Source: JAAXZI01 sp045863575
Lineage (GTDB): Bacteria; Planctomycetota; Phycisphaerae; UBA1845; PWPN01
DNA length: 6,468 nt
Assembly (NCBI GenBank): GCA_045863575.1
Contig: BTUC01000405.1
Span: 1-6,468, forward strand
Direction: 5' to 3'
Part shown: piece after piece, positions 1 through 6,468 of the stretch
Position numbering within the stretch: position 1 is the stretch's first letter
Layout of the letters: the number at the start of each line of letters is the position of its first letter
Made by a program: the position numbers and the translations under genes
Notes under the pieces: model-generated
Databases searched by the model: none
What the model saw: the letters and a program-made list of their open reading frames with translations, nothing else
What the model was told of the DNA's origin: nothing

Positions 1-75
1 CGTTCGGGTCTGGGGGCGGGGGGCCCCCCCGCGGGGGTCCTTTTGTTCCGGGTCGCGGGGGGGGGGCCCCCCGGC
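1..75. other. G/C homopolymer low-complexity start of window
   Basis: This stretch is dominated by runs of G followed by runs of C, with G/C blocks near 13-30 and 57-72, and no reading frame with recognisable content. The composition is unlike the rest of the window, where homopolymers longer than five are rare. It may be a contig end with poor base calls, or a genuine GC hairpin-forming spacer. I see no gene in it. Confidence 0.5.
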
Positions 76-200
76 GGCACTTGGGCTTCACAGGGCTGGC
101 ACGACCCCTCATGGCTGGCACTCGACCGTGAGATTCAGCCGCGCAGGACAATATGCACCAATCGAGATCTAGATCATTTACGTGCCAATTCTGCACCCTT
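76..200. other. Gene-free upstream spacer with short repeats
   Basis: No convincing coding sequence is seen. The 9-base word GGCTGGCAC occurs twice as a direct repeat (94-102 and 113-121), each copy followed within a few bases by CGACC or GACC. Further on, two related words, CAATATGCACC (149-159) and CAATTCTGCACC (186-197), flank a perfect 10-base palindrome at 166-175. The stretch 148-205 is more AT-rich than its surroundings, as expected just upstream of a promoter. The function of these repeats is unknown. Confidence 0.4.
166..175. promoter_or_regulatory. Perfect 10-bp palindrome upstream of promoter (possible operator)
   Basis: GATCTAGATC is a perfect inverted repeat ending 25 bases before the -35 box of the proposed actA promoter. 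It lies in an AT-rich patch and is flanked by two copies of a related word (149-159 and 186-197). Such a position fits a regulator binding site, but a 10-base palindrome can arise by chance and no known regulator motif is recognised. Confidence 0.2.
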
Positions 201-229
201 TTGACAGCCCGCCCAAAGCGCCCTAGATT
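201..229 (+). promoter_or_regulatory. Sigma70-type promoter of the act operon
   Basis: A perfect -35 hexamer TTGACA (201-206) is followed, after an optimal 17-base spacer, by TAGATT (224-229). This matches four of six positions of the TATAAT -10 consensus, including the conserved A at position 2 and the final T. Transcription would begin near 236, giving a leader of about 100 bases before the preferred actA start at 335. No other promoter-like pair was noticed between the genes, which agrees with a single operon transcript. The match is by eye to the housekeeping consensus. Confidence 0.55.
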
Positions 230-323
230 CCCCCCACACGCGCCTGGCCGGCGGACCCGCAGGCGGTGAACAACTGGGCCTTGTCTCCTTGTAAAGCCCG
301 CGTCGGCAGCGGCCGTTCCGGCC

Positions 324-328
324 GGAGG
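324..328 (+). promoter_or_regulatory. Ribosome binding site deciding the actA start
   Basis: GGAGG at 324-328 is followed by six bases and then GTG at 335. This is a strong Shine-Dalgarno match at normal spacing. The in-frame GTG further upstream (266) has only a weak purine stretch before it. The site therefore supports translation from 335. Confidence 0.65.
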
Positions 329-334
329 ATCGCT

Positions 335-1015
335 GTGTCCGCTGTGTTTCCGCGAGGGTCACGGACCTACTTCAACATCGCCGTGATCGGCCTCCTGATC
401 CTGGGGGCCATGGGCACGACCGGCGTGTGGTACTACGCGACGCCCAAGTACACGCGCGTCGGCTATGCCCCGCTCCAGCCGGTCAGTTTCAGCCATGCTC
501 AACACGTCGGAGAGCTCGGCCTGGACTGTACTTATTGCCATTCCCACGTCGGGGAATCGCCGCACGCGAACATTCCTGCAACGCAAGTGTGCATGAACTG
601 CCACGGCTCAGACCGGGGCAATATCAAAGCGGACAGCCCGGCCCTGGCCGCCCTGCGCGAGGCGGCACAGAGTGGCCGTCCGGTGCCCTGGGTGCAACTG
701 CACCGGCTTCCGGACTATGCCTATTTCAATCATGCCGTCCACGTGCGGCGCGGCGTGAGCTGCGTGAGCTGCCACGGGCAGATCAACCAGATGCCGGTGG
801 TCTTCCATGCCGAGCCGCTGTCCATGAGCTGGTGTCTGGAATGCCACCGCAATCCCCAGGAGCACCTCCGGCCGGCGGACCGCGTCACCGACTTGAATTG
901 GGACCCATCGCAAGATCCGTTGTTTCGGCCGGAGTCGCGGGAGGAATTCCTTCAGTACCTGACGAAAGAGGTCGGCATCCGCGCGCCGACCGATTGTTCG
1001 GGCTGTCATCGATGA
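335..1015 (+). CDS. actA: ACIII subunit ActA, pentaheme cytochrome c
   Basis: This 226-residue protein (from GTG 335) is the multihaem cytochrome c subunit of alternative complex III, which passes electrons from the iron-sulfur subunit ActB towards a periplasmic acceptor. Five CxxCH haem-attachment motifs are visible: CTYCH (65-69), CMNCH (86-90), CVSCH (143-147), CLECH (167-171) and CSGCH (221-225, at the very C-terminus). Additional histidines (54, 57, 71, 77, 123, 133, 136, 158) can serve as distal haem ligands. One hydrophobic segment at about 13-34 would anchor it with the haem domain in the periplasm. The stretch around 119-136 (WVQLHRLPDYAYFNH) is typical of this cytochrome family. The frame is open back to GTG 266, which would add 23 residues rich in Arg and Gly; 335 is preferred because of its GGAGG site and because the shorter form begins like known ActA proteins. 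The stop codon overlaps the actB start. The five haems, rather than six, argue against the related QrcA. Confidence 0.93.
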   Translation: MSAVFPRGSRTYFNIAVIGLLILGAMGTTGVWYYATPKYTRVGYAPLQPVSFSHAQHVGELGLDCTYCHSHVGESPHANIPATQVCMNCHGSDRGNIKADSPALAALREAAQSGRPVPWVQLHRLPDYAYFNHAVHVRRGVSCVSCHGQINQMPVVFHAEPLSMSWCLECHRNPQEHLRPADRVTDLNWDPSQDPLFRPESREEFLQYLTKEVGIRAPTDCSGCHR

Positions 1016-4000
1016 GCATGAGCGACACGAGATACTGGCGCAGCCTGGAGGAGTACGCGGCCACCGCTGACGCGACGGCCACCGTGAACGCGGCGACTAC
1101 TCCGGAGTCCTACGCATGGGCGCAGCGCGAATTCCCCTGGCTGGCCGAGGAGCTCGGCCGCTCTGATGCGGCTGGGGTGAGCCGCCGTCGGCTGCTGCAG
1201 ATGATGGGGGCCACGCTGGCCATGGCTGGTATGGCCGGTTGCCGGCGCGAGGAGTACCGCATCCTGCCGTACGGGTCCAAGCCGCCCGAGATCGTGCCGG
1301 GTAAGGCCCTGTACTATGCGACGACGCTCGTGATCGCCGGCCGTCCGATCGGGGTGCTGGCGGAGACGCACGAAGGCCGCCCCACCAAGCTGGAAGGCAA
1401 CCCCAAGCACCCGGCCAGCGGCGGCGCGCTGCCCGCCTTCGCCCAGGCCGCCATCCTGGATCTCTATGATCCGGATCGCTCGCGATTCGTCGTGCACGAG
1501 GGCCGCCCCGCACGCTGGGAAGAAGATTTCCTGCCGGCGTTCGATGCACTGGCTGCCAGGCTTCGCGAATCGCGCGGCACGGGGCTGGCCATTCTGAGCG
1601 AAGCCGACGCCTCACCGGCGATGCGCCTGCTGCGCGAACACGCGGCCAAGACCCTGCCGGAGGCAAGCTTCCACACCTACGAGCCCCTCGATGGCTCTTG
1701 GCCAGATTCGTCCGGAATGGCCAGCGCGTCCTACGATCTGTCCGCCGCCGATGTGATCCTCTCGCTCGACTGCGACCTGTTGGGTCTGGAAGACGACGGC
1801 GTGCGGCACCAACGGGCCTTCTCGGCCGGCCGAAACGTCGCCAAGCCCGGCGATCGCATGAACCGGCTCTACGTTGTGGAACCCCATTGGACCGTCACCG
1901 GGATTGCGGCGGACCATCGCCTCCGCCTGCCCGCGAGTGGAATCGCAGCCTTGGCCGCGGCACTGGCTGCCGAGTTGCGGGGAGGGAGCCCCCCGTCTCC
2001 CCGTCACGATGGCGACCTTCCGGACGCGTGGATCAAGGCCGTCGCCGAAGACCTCAAGGCGCACCGCGGACGTTGCCTGGTGGTGGCGGGTCGTCGGCAG
2101 CCACCGGTGGTGCAGGCGATGGCCCGCCGACTCAATCGCGAGTTGGGCAATGTAGGCCACACAGTCCGGTATGCTCGTGCAGACGCATCAACCGGCACGC
2201 TGGCGGAACTGGCCGAGCGCATGCGCGACGGCACAGTATCCACGCTGCTCATCCTGGGCGGCAATCCGGTCTACGACGCCCCTGCCGACCTCGCGTTTGC
2301 CGCCCTGCTCAAGCAGGTTGCCGTCTCCATCCACCTGAGCTTCTATCATAATGAAACCTCTGCCGCCTGTAGGTGGCATGTCCCCGCCGCCCACGACCTG
2401 GAGCGCTGGGGCGATGCCCTTTACGGCCACACGCTTTCCCCGATTCAGCCGATGATCGATCCGCTCTTCGGCGGCAAGACCGCCCTCGAACTGATCGCCC
2501 GGCTCAGCGGGTTCCACACGAGGGATCCGTACGAGATCACGCGCGACAGCTTCCGGAATCTGACTCACCAGGGACAGATCCCTGGCGGCGATGCCCGGTT
2601 CGAGGCTCGCTGGCGCGAGTACCTGCACACAGGCGTGGCCCGACTCTCACCGGCTGCAGAAAGTGCGGCCAGTGAGGACATCGAGCCACCACAGGCCCTC
2701 GCGCCGGCGGCCGAGAACTCGCCGGTCAATGCCGACCGACTGGAAATCTGTTTCGCCGCCAGCCCCAGCGTGTACGACGGCCGTTTCGCCAACAACGGCT
2801 GGCTGCAGGAATGCCCCGATCCGATCACCAAGCTGACCTGGGACAATGCGGCCATCCTCTCGCCGGCGACTGCCGATCACCTGGCTGTGAAGACGGGCGA
2901 CGTGGTCGCCATCACGCTGAACGAACGCCGGATCGAGATTCCCGTGCTGATCATGCCCGGCAGCGCGGATTTCTCCATCCAGCTTCCGCTGGGCTACGGC
3001 CGGACCCGGGCCGGTGCGCTGGGTGTCTATGCGGGCGTGGATGTCTACCCTCTTCGGACCAGCATCGCCCCCTGGTTTGTATCGGGCGCGAGCGTCACGC
3101 GGACGGGGCGACAGCATGCCTTGGCCACCACGCAGGATCACTGGTCGATCGCCACGCACGAGGTCGTCGACGACGTGCTTAAGGACCGGGCCATTGTGCG
3201 CGAGGCCAGCCGCGAGCACTTCGAGCACCATCCGGATTTCGCCCAACACATGGGCGTGCACATGCCGCACCAGGAGAACATCCACACCGCCCCGCCCTTC
3301 ACGGGCGAACATCAGTGGGGCATGGTCATCGATCTGAACAAGTGCATCGGCTGCAACGCCTGCGCGGTCGCCTGCCAGGCGGAGAACAACATTCCCATCG
3401 TGGGCAAGGACGAAGTGATCCGTGGCCGGGAAATGAACTGGATGCGCGTCGATCGCTACTTCCGCGGCGACGATCCGAGCGGTGACGTGGATGTTTCGGT
3501 ACAGCCCATGCTGTGCCAGCATTGCGAGAACGCCCCCTGCGAGCCAGTCTGCCCAGTCAATGCCACCGTGCATGACTCGGATGGGCTCAATGTGATGGTG
3601 TACAACCGCTGCATCGGCACGCGCTACTGCGCCAACAACTGCCCATACAAGGTCCGCCGCTTCAACTTCTACGACTACAACAAGGCCACGCTGCGCACCG
3701 GCGAGGCCGGATTCGATGGCGACCCCACGCCGAATCCCAGCAAGGGTCTGAGCCTGCCGCAGTTTGCGCAGCCTCCGATGGAAGAACTTCAGAAGATGCA
3801 GAAGAATCCGGACGTGACCGTACGCATGCGCGGCGTGATGGAGAAATGCACGTTCTGCGTCCAGCGCATCCAGCGATCCAAGATCGACATGAAGGTCCAG
3901 GCGGGCCAGACCCGCGCGGACAAGGTGCCCGACGGCCAGCTGCGGACGGCGTGCCAGCAGGCCTGCCCGAGCGAGGCCATCGTCTTCGGCGATCTGGCCG

Positions 4001-4158
4001 ACCCGGACAGCCGCGTGTCGCGATGGCGAGCCCAGCCTCGCCACTACGCGGTGCTCGAGCACCTGAATGTCCGGCCGCGAACGACGTACCTGGCACGATT
4101 GCGAAACGTGAACCCCCGCCTCATCGGCGAGGCGCGCGAGCCCCATGGAGCGGTGTGA
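1012..4158 (+). CDS. actB: ACIII subunit ActB, MopB-like plus iron-sulfur fusion
   Basis: This 1048-residue periplasmic subunit carries electrons from the quinol site to ActA. Residues 1-76 form an extended Tat-type leader with SRRRLLQ (57-63), followed by a hydrophobic stretch and a possible lipobox MAGC ending at Cys77, which could be lipidated. Residues of about 85-700 resemble a molybdopterin oxidoreductase domain, but there is no N-terminal CxxC cluster motif; the isolated cysteines (254, 355, 453, 580, 601) do not form one. This matches ActB, which is known to lack the molybdenum cofactor. Residues of about 765-1030 form a four-cluster ferredoxin domain: C778/781/784/788, C835/838/843/847, C867/873/877 and C946/949/981/985. 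The third group has Thr870 where a fourth Cys would be, giving 15 cysteines, consistent with three [4Fe-4S] and one [3Fe-4S] cluster as known for this family. The start ATG shares an ATGA with the actA stop; ATG 1018 is a possible alternative. No good ribosome binding site is seen, so coupling to actA is likely. The N-terminal domain alone could be mistaken for a formate dehydrogenase or nitrate reductase, but the fusion and neighbours exclude this. Confidence 0.94.
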   Translation: MSMSDTRYWRSLEEYAATADATATVNAATTPESYAWAQREFPWLAEELGRSDAAGVSRRRLLQMMGATLAMAGMAGCRREEYRILPYGSKPPEIVPGKALYYATTLVIAGRPIGVLAETHEGRPTKLEGNPKHPASGGALPAFAQAAILDLYDPDRSRFVVHEGRPARWEEDFLPAFDALAARLRESRGTGLAILSEADASPAMRLLREHAAKTLPEASFHTYEPLDGSWPDSSGMASASYDLSAADVILSLDCDLLGLEDDGVRHQRAFSAGRNVAKPGDRMNRLYVVEPHWTVTGIAADHRLRLPASGIAALAAALAAELRGGSPPSPRHDGDLPDAWIKAVAEDLKAHRGRCLVVAGRRQPPVVQAMARRLNRELGNVGHTVRYARADASTGTLAELAERMRDGTVSTLLILGGNPVYDAPADLAFAALLKQVAVSIHLSFYHNETSAACRWHVPAAHDLERWGDALYGHTLSPIQPMIDPLFGGKTALELIARLSGFHTRDPYEITRDSFRNLTHQGQIPGGDARFEARWREYLHTGVARLSPAAESAASEDIEPPQALAPAAENSPVNADRLEICFAASPSVYDGRFANNGWLQECPDPITKLTWDNAAILSPATADHLAVKTGDVVAITLNERRIEIPVLIMPGSADFSIQLPLGYGRTRAGALGVYAGVDVYPLRTSIAPWFVSGASVTRTGRQHALATTQDHWSIATHEVVDDVLKDRAIVREASREHFEHHPDFAQHMGVHMPHQENIHTAPPFTGEHQWGMVIDLNKCIGCNACAVACQAENNIPIVGKDEVIRGREMNWMRVDRYFRGDDPSGDVDVSVQPMLCQHCENAPCEPVCPVNATVHDSDGLNVMVYNRCIGTRYCANNCPYKVRRFNFYDYNKATLRTGEAGFDGDPTPNPSKGLSLPQFAQPPMEELQKMQKNPDVTVRMRGVMEKCTFCVQRIQRSKIDMKVQAGQTRADKVPDGQLRTACQQACPSEAIVFGDLADPDSRVSRWRAQPRHYAVLEHLNVRPRTTYLARLRNVNPRLIGEAREPHGAV
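4147..4150 (+). promoter_or_regulatory. Ribosome binding site of actCD inside the actB end
   Basis: GGAG lies eight bases before ATG 4159, within the last codons of actB. The actB stop codon TGA (4156-4158) directly abuts this ATG. This arrangement supports both the start choice and translational coupling of actCD to actB. Confidence 0.5.
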
Positions 4159-6315
4159 ATGAGCGTCGTTGACGTACCCGAACGAGAGGCGCTGGCGGGA
4201 CCGCGGATCGCGGATCCTCGGGTGGACCCCGGCGCGCGGGCACCGCTGGTGCTCGGCGGGCGGCAACTGGGCGACGTCACCCGCGTGGTATCGGACATCG
4301 TCGAGGGCCGCACGCCACGCTGGTGGTGGCCGGCGTTCCTGTTCTCGGCCCTGTGGGCCGGCATCGGCGTGGCCATGATCGGCTACCTGGTGCTCACCGG
4401 CGTCGGCGTGTGGGGGCTCAATCAGCCGGTCGGCTGGGCCTGGGACATTACCAATTTCGTCTTCTGGGTGGGCATCGGCCACGCCGGCACGCTCATTTCC
4501 GCGATCCTGTTCCTGCTGCGGCAGCGCTGGCGCACGAGCATCAACCGCGCGGCCGAGGCCATGACCCTCTTCGCGGTCATGTGCGCCGGCATCTTCCCGG
4601 CCATCCACGTCGGGCGCATCTGGCGCATCTACTTCGTCTTCCCCATCCCCAATCACCTGGACCTCTGGCCGAACTTCCGCAGCCCGCTGCTGTGGGATGT
4701 TTTCGCGGTGAGCACCTATGCCACCGTGTCGCTGCTGTTCTGGTACGTCGGGCTGATCCCGGACCTGGCCACGCTGCGCGACCGGGCCAGGACCCGGCTC
4801 AAGCACATCATCTACGGCCTCTTCGCACTCGGCTGGCGCGGCGGCCAGCGGCACTGGCGCAACTACGAGATGTGCTATCTCATCCTCGCGGGGCTCTCCA
4901 CGCCGCTGGTGCTGAGCGTGCACACCATCGTGAGCTTCGACTTCGCCGTGTCGCAGGTGCCGGGATGGCACACCACCATTTTTCCTCCCTACTTCGTGGC
5001 CGGGGCCATCTTCAGCGGCTTTGCCATGGTGATCACCCTGCTGGTGCCGGCCCGGGCCCTGTTCGGCCTGCACGACCTGATCACGCCGCGGCACCTCGAG
5101 AACATGTGCAAGGTGCTGCTGGCCACCGGCCTGATGGTGGCTTATGCCTACGGCGTCGAGTTCTTCACCGCCTGGTACAGCGGCAACCCGTTCGAGTCGT
5201 TCGTCTTCCTCAACAACCGGCTGAAAGGCCCCTATGCCTGGGCCTACTGGACCATGGTGACCTGCAACGTGCTTTCGCCGCAGTTGTTCTGGTTCAAATG
5301 GTTCCGGCGCAAACCGGCGGCCATGTTCGCCGTGTGCATCGTGGTCAACATCGGCATGTGGTTCGAGCGCTTTGTGATCATCTCCACCTCGCTGCACCGC
5401 GATGCGCTGCCTTCGAGCTGGGGCTACTTCACGCCCACCTGGGTGGAGATCCTGACCTTCGTCGGCAGCTTCGGTATCTTCCTGACCATGTTCCTGCTGT
5501 TCATCCGCTTCCTGCCCATGGTGGCCATGAGTGAAGTGAAGGGCGTGATGGAACCCGACACCCACGGGCTCCCCGACGCCGCAGAGAATCAGACCGAGCT
5601 CAGCACTCAGCACTCAGCACTCAGCACTCAGCACTCGACACCGCCGCCCACTCCCCTTGTCTCCTCGTCTCCGAGTCCCCGGGTCACCCCCTCACCCCCT
5701 CACCCAGTCTCCCCCTCATCACTGCATCCCTCCGTCTCTCCATCTCTCCATCCCACGGCGGGCCTTCGCCACGCCGAAGCGGCTTCGGCCGCGAAGGCGG
5801 GCCTCATCGCGGAGTTCGCCGGACCGGACAAGCTGCTTGCGGCCGCAAAGCAGGTCCGCCGTGCCGGATACCGCGCGTTCGAGGTGTACTCACCCTACCC
5901 GATCCACGGCATGGACGAGGCCATGGGCCTGGGTCGTTCGAAGCTGGGCTGGATCGTCATCATCGCCGGAGCGGCCGGCGCCGCCGGAGCTTACGGCCTG
6001 CAGTATTACACCAGTGTCGTCGACTATCCGCTCATCACCGCGGGCAAGCCATACAATAGCTGGCAGGCCTTCCTGCCGGTGATCTTCGAGCTGGGCGTGT
6101 TGTTAGCCTCCTTCGCGGCCGTCCTGGGCATGCTCGCGCTCAACGGGCTGCCGCGATGGTACCACCCGGTGCTCAAGCACGCACCGTTCGTGCGGGCCAG
6201 CGACGACGGATTCTTCCTGACCGTGGATGCGAGCGATGCGCGCTTCAACATCAACGAAACCGCAGAATTGCTCGAGCGCGCCGGCGGGCGGAACGTCGCA
6301 CCACTGGAGGCTTAG
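4159..6315 (+). CDS. actC-actD: Fused ACIII subunits ActC (NrfD-like) and ActD (DUF3341)
   Basis: This 718-residue protein joins two subunits that are separate genes in well-studied ACIII operons. Residues 1-464 are ActC, an NrfD/PsrC-type integral membrane protein with about ten hydrophobic segments (roughly 57-82, 93-120, 132-157, 178-200, 215-226, 236-260, 272-298, 314-338, 358-378/386-408 and 425-453). Recognisable stretches include ITNFVFWVGIGHAGTL (97-112). ActC is the proposed site of quinol oxidation and proton handling. Residues 465-534 form a Ser/Pro/His/Thr-rich linker. Residues of about 535-718 are ActD (DUF3341): a short soluble domain (AGLIAEFAGPDKLLAA, then YSPYPIHGMDEAMGL at 577-591), two membrane helices (about 596-616 and 637-662) joined by a loop with NSWQAFLPVIFELG (633-646), and a C-terminal tail. 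The ActD part has no in-frame ATG, GTG or TTG between about 5550 and GTG 5884, which lies inside the conserved domain, so separate translation is unlikely. An even number of helices in ActC would put its C-terminus and the ActD soluble domain on the cytoplasmic side, which is topologically consistent (inference). The helix count is by eye. A sequencing error in the linker cannot be excluded. Confidence 0.9.
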   Translation: MSVVDVPEREALAGPRIADPRVDPGARAPLVLGGRQLGDVTRVVSDIVEGRTPRWWWPAFLFSALWAGIGVAMIGYLVLTGVGVWGLNQPVGWAWDITNFVFWVGIGHAGTLISAILFLLRQRWRTSINRAAEAMTLFAVMCAGIFPAIHVGRIWRIYFVFPIPNHLDLWPNFRSPLLWDVFAVSTYATVSLLFWYVGLIPDLATLRDRARTRLKHIIYGLFALGWRGGQRHWRNYEMCYLILAGLSTPLVLSVHTIVSFDFAVSQVPGWHTTIFPPYFVAGAIFSGFAMVITLLVPARALFGLHDLITPRHLENMCKVLLATGLMVAYAYGVEFFTAWYSGNPFESFVFLNNRLKGPYAWAYWTMVTCNVLSPQLFWFKWFRRKPAAMFAVCIVVNIGMWFERFVIISTSLHRDALPSSWGYFTPTWVEILTFVGSFGIFLTMFLLFIRFLPMVAMSEVKGVMEPDTHGLPDAAENQTELSTQHSALSTQHSTPPPTPLVSSSPSPRVTPSPPHPVSPSSLHPSVSPSLHPTAGLRHAEAASAAKAGLIAEFAGPDKLLAAAKQVRRAGYRAFEVYSPYPIHGMDEAMGLGRSKLGWIVIIAGAAGAAGAYGLQYYTSVVDYPLITAGKPYNSWQAFLPVIFELGVLLASFAAVLGMLALNGLPRWYHPVLKHAPFVRASDDGFFLTVDASDARFNINETAELLERAGGRNVAPLEA
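5599..5640 (+). repeat. 7-bp tandem repeat within actCD linker
   Basis: Five perfect head-to-tail copies of CTCAGCA (5599-5633) are followed by one degenerate copy, CTCGACA (5634-5640). Since three units make 21 bases, the translation repeats every seven residues (LSTQHSA, LSTQHST). The array lies at the start of the linker between the ActC and ActD parts. The unit length is not a multiple of three, so gain or loss of one copy changes the downstream frame. Confidence 0.95.
5641..5757 (+). repeat. C/T-rich low-complexity tract within actCD linker
   Basis: This tract is strongly biased to C and T on the plus strand, with short repeated words such as CCCCCTCA (for example TCACCCCCTCACCCCCTCACCC near 5684-5705) and TCTCTCCATC (5736-5755). 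It encodes a Pro/Ser/His-rich stretch without domain character. Its composition and repetitiveness differ sharply from the coding DNA on both sides and resemble intergenic simple-sequence DNA. All three forward frames are open across it. Confidence 0.8.
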
Positions 6316-6326
6316 CCGGATGATTT

Positions 6327-6451
6327 ACCACAGAGACCCAGAGCTATGGACCACTGATGGCACTGATAGCACGGATCCCACGGATAAGAGAATCAGTGCT
6401 ATCCGTGTTATCCGTGATCGACCCGTCTCTGTGTCTCTGTGCCTCTGTGGT
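6327..6451. repeat. Nested inverted-repeat intergenic element
   Basis: Outer arms at 6327-6343 and 6435-6451 pair at 15 of 17 positions (CCACAGAG-type words against CTCTGTGG). Between them, CACTGAT occurs twice (6352-6358 and 6361-6367), and CACGGATAA (6379-6387) is perfectly complementary to TTATCCGTG (6408-6416); a further TATCCGTG copy lies at 6400-6407. The words are of the type found dispersed between genes in Planctomycetota and related bacteria (general resemblance, not searched). It begins 11 bases after the actCD stop. There is no T-run after the stem, so it is not a classic intrinsic terminator, although it could fold in RNA and affect transcript ends or stability. No coding sequence is seen from 6316 to 6468. 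Confidence 0.75.
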
Positions 6452-6468
6452 GAATCCCAAAAGCGAGG

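Noticed and set aside
266..334. Longer actA from GTG 266
   Set aside because: The extra 23 residues look non-conserved, and the start lacks a good ribosome binding site. GTG 335 has GGAGG at proper spacing.
427..1011. Upstream extension of the actB frame
   Set aside because: This part overlaps actA in another frame, and its translation is Arg/Pro/Ala-rich with no recognisable domain. The ActB family sequence begins at ATG 1012.
1012..4158. Molybdenum enzyme such as formate dehydrogenase, nitrate reductase or polysulfide reductase
   Set aside because: The N-terminal domain has no cluster-binding CxxC motif. The fusion to a ferredoxin domain and the neighbouring pentaheme cytochrome and DUF3341 protein identify ACIII. 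The Qrc complex was also considered, but it has a six-haem cytochrome, separate B and C subunits and no DUF3341.
4323..5534. A 403-codon plus-strand frame inside actCD
   Set aside because: The translation is dominated by Arg, His, Pro and Ala and overlaps the clear ActC membrane protein, so it is a frame shadow.
2647..5613. A 988-codon open frame on the minus strand
   Set aside because: It lies opposite actB and actCD, which have clear protein families. Its translation is rich in His, Arg, Gly, Asp and Glu without domain character, as expected for an antisense shadow in GC-rich DNA.
5599..5640. CRISPR array
   Set aside because: The repeats are 7 bases long, directly abutting and without spacers; this is a simple tandem repeat.
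6327..6451. Rho-independent terminator
   Set aside because: The outer arms are about 90 bases apart and no T-run follows the right arm (TGAATCCC). It is better described as a dispersed intergenic repeat.

Overview
The window is GC-rich bacterial DNA carrying the first part of an alternative complex III (ACIII, Act) operon. ACIII is a membrane-bound quinol:electron-acceptor oxidoreductase that replaces the cytochrome bc1 complex in many bacteria. Three tightly packed plus-strand genes are present: actA (pentaheme cytochrome c), actB (one polypeptide joining a cofactor-less molybdopterin-oxidoreductase-like domain to an iron-sulfur domain), and a third gene in which the NrfD-like membrane subunit ActC is fused to the DUF3341 subunit ActD. 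The identification rests on visible motifs: five CxxCH haem sites, a long Tat-type leader, 15 cluster-type cysteines in B, the NrfD-type membrane region and the DUF3341 C-terminus.

Layout. Bases 1-334 contain no convincing gene. They begin with G/C homopolymer runs that look like a poor-quality or contig-end sequence, followed by a more AT-rich stretch with a 10-bp palindrome and a good sigma70-type promoter (TTGACA, 17-nt spacer, TAGATT). actA most likely starts at GTG 335 behind a GGAGG ribosome binding site. actB overlaps the end of actA by an ATGA, and actCD starts immediately after the actB stop codon, so the three are almost certainly co-transcribed and translationally coupled. After actCD comes a 153-base tail holding nested inverted repeats built from short words (CACTGAT, CACGGAT, CACAGAG). 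No actE or actF is visible before the window ends.

How the parts work together (established for the family): ActB and ActA lie on the periplasmic face and carry electrons from quinol, oxidised at the membrane subunit ActC, through iron-sulfur clusters to haems and on to a cytochrome c or an oxidase. ActD is a small membrane subunit with a soluble domain.

The most unusual part is the ActC-ActD junction. It is a Ser/Pro/His/Thr-rich linker of about 70 residues encoded by five perfect copies (plus one degenerate) of a 7-bp tandem repeat and a C/T-rich tract that resembles intergenic repeat DNA. The ActD part has no start codon of its own, so it can only be made as a fusion. Because the repeat unit is not a multiple of three, a change of one unit would put ActD out of frame.

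Organism: the ACIII operon, high GC and the style of intergenic repeats suggest a Planctomycetota-like or related lineage. This is an inference from general resemblance, not a determination.
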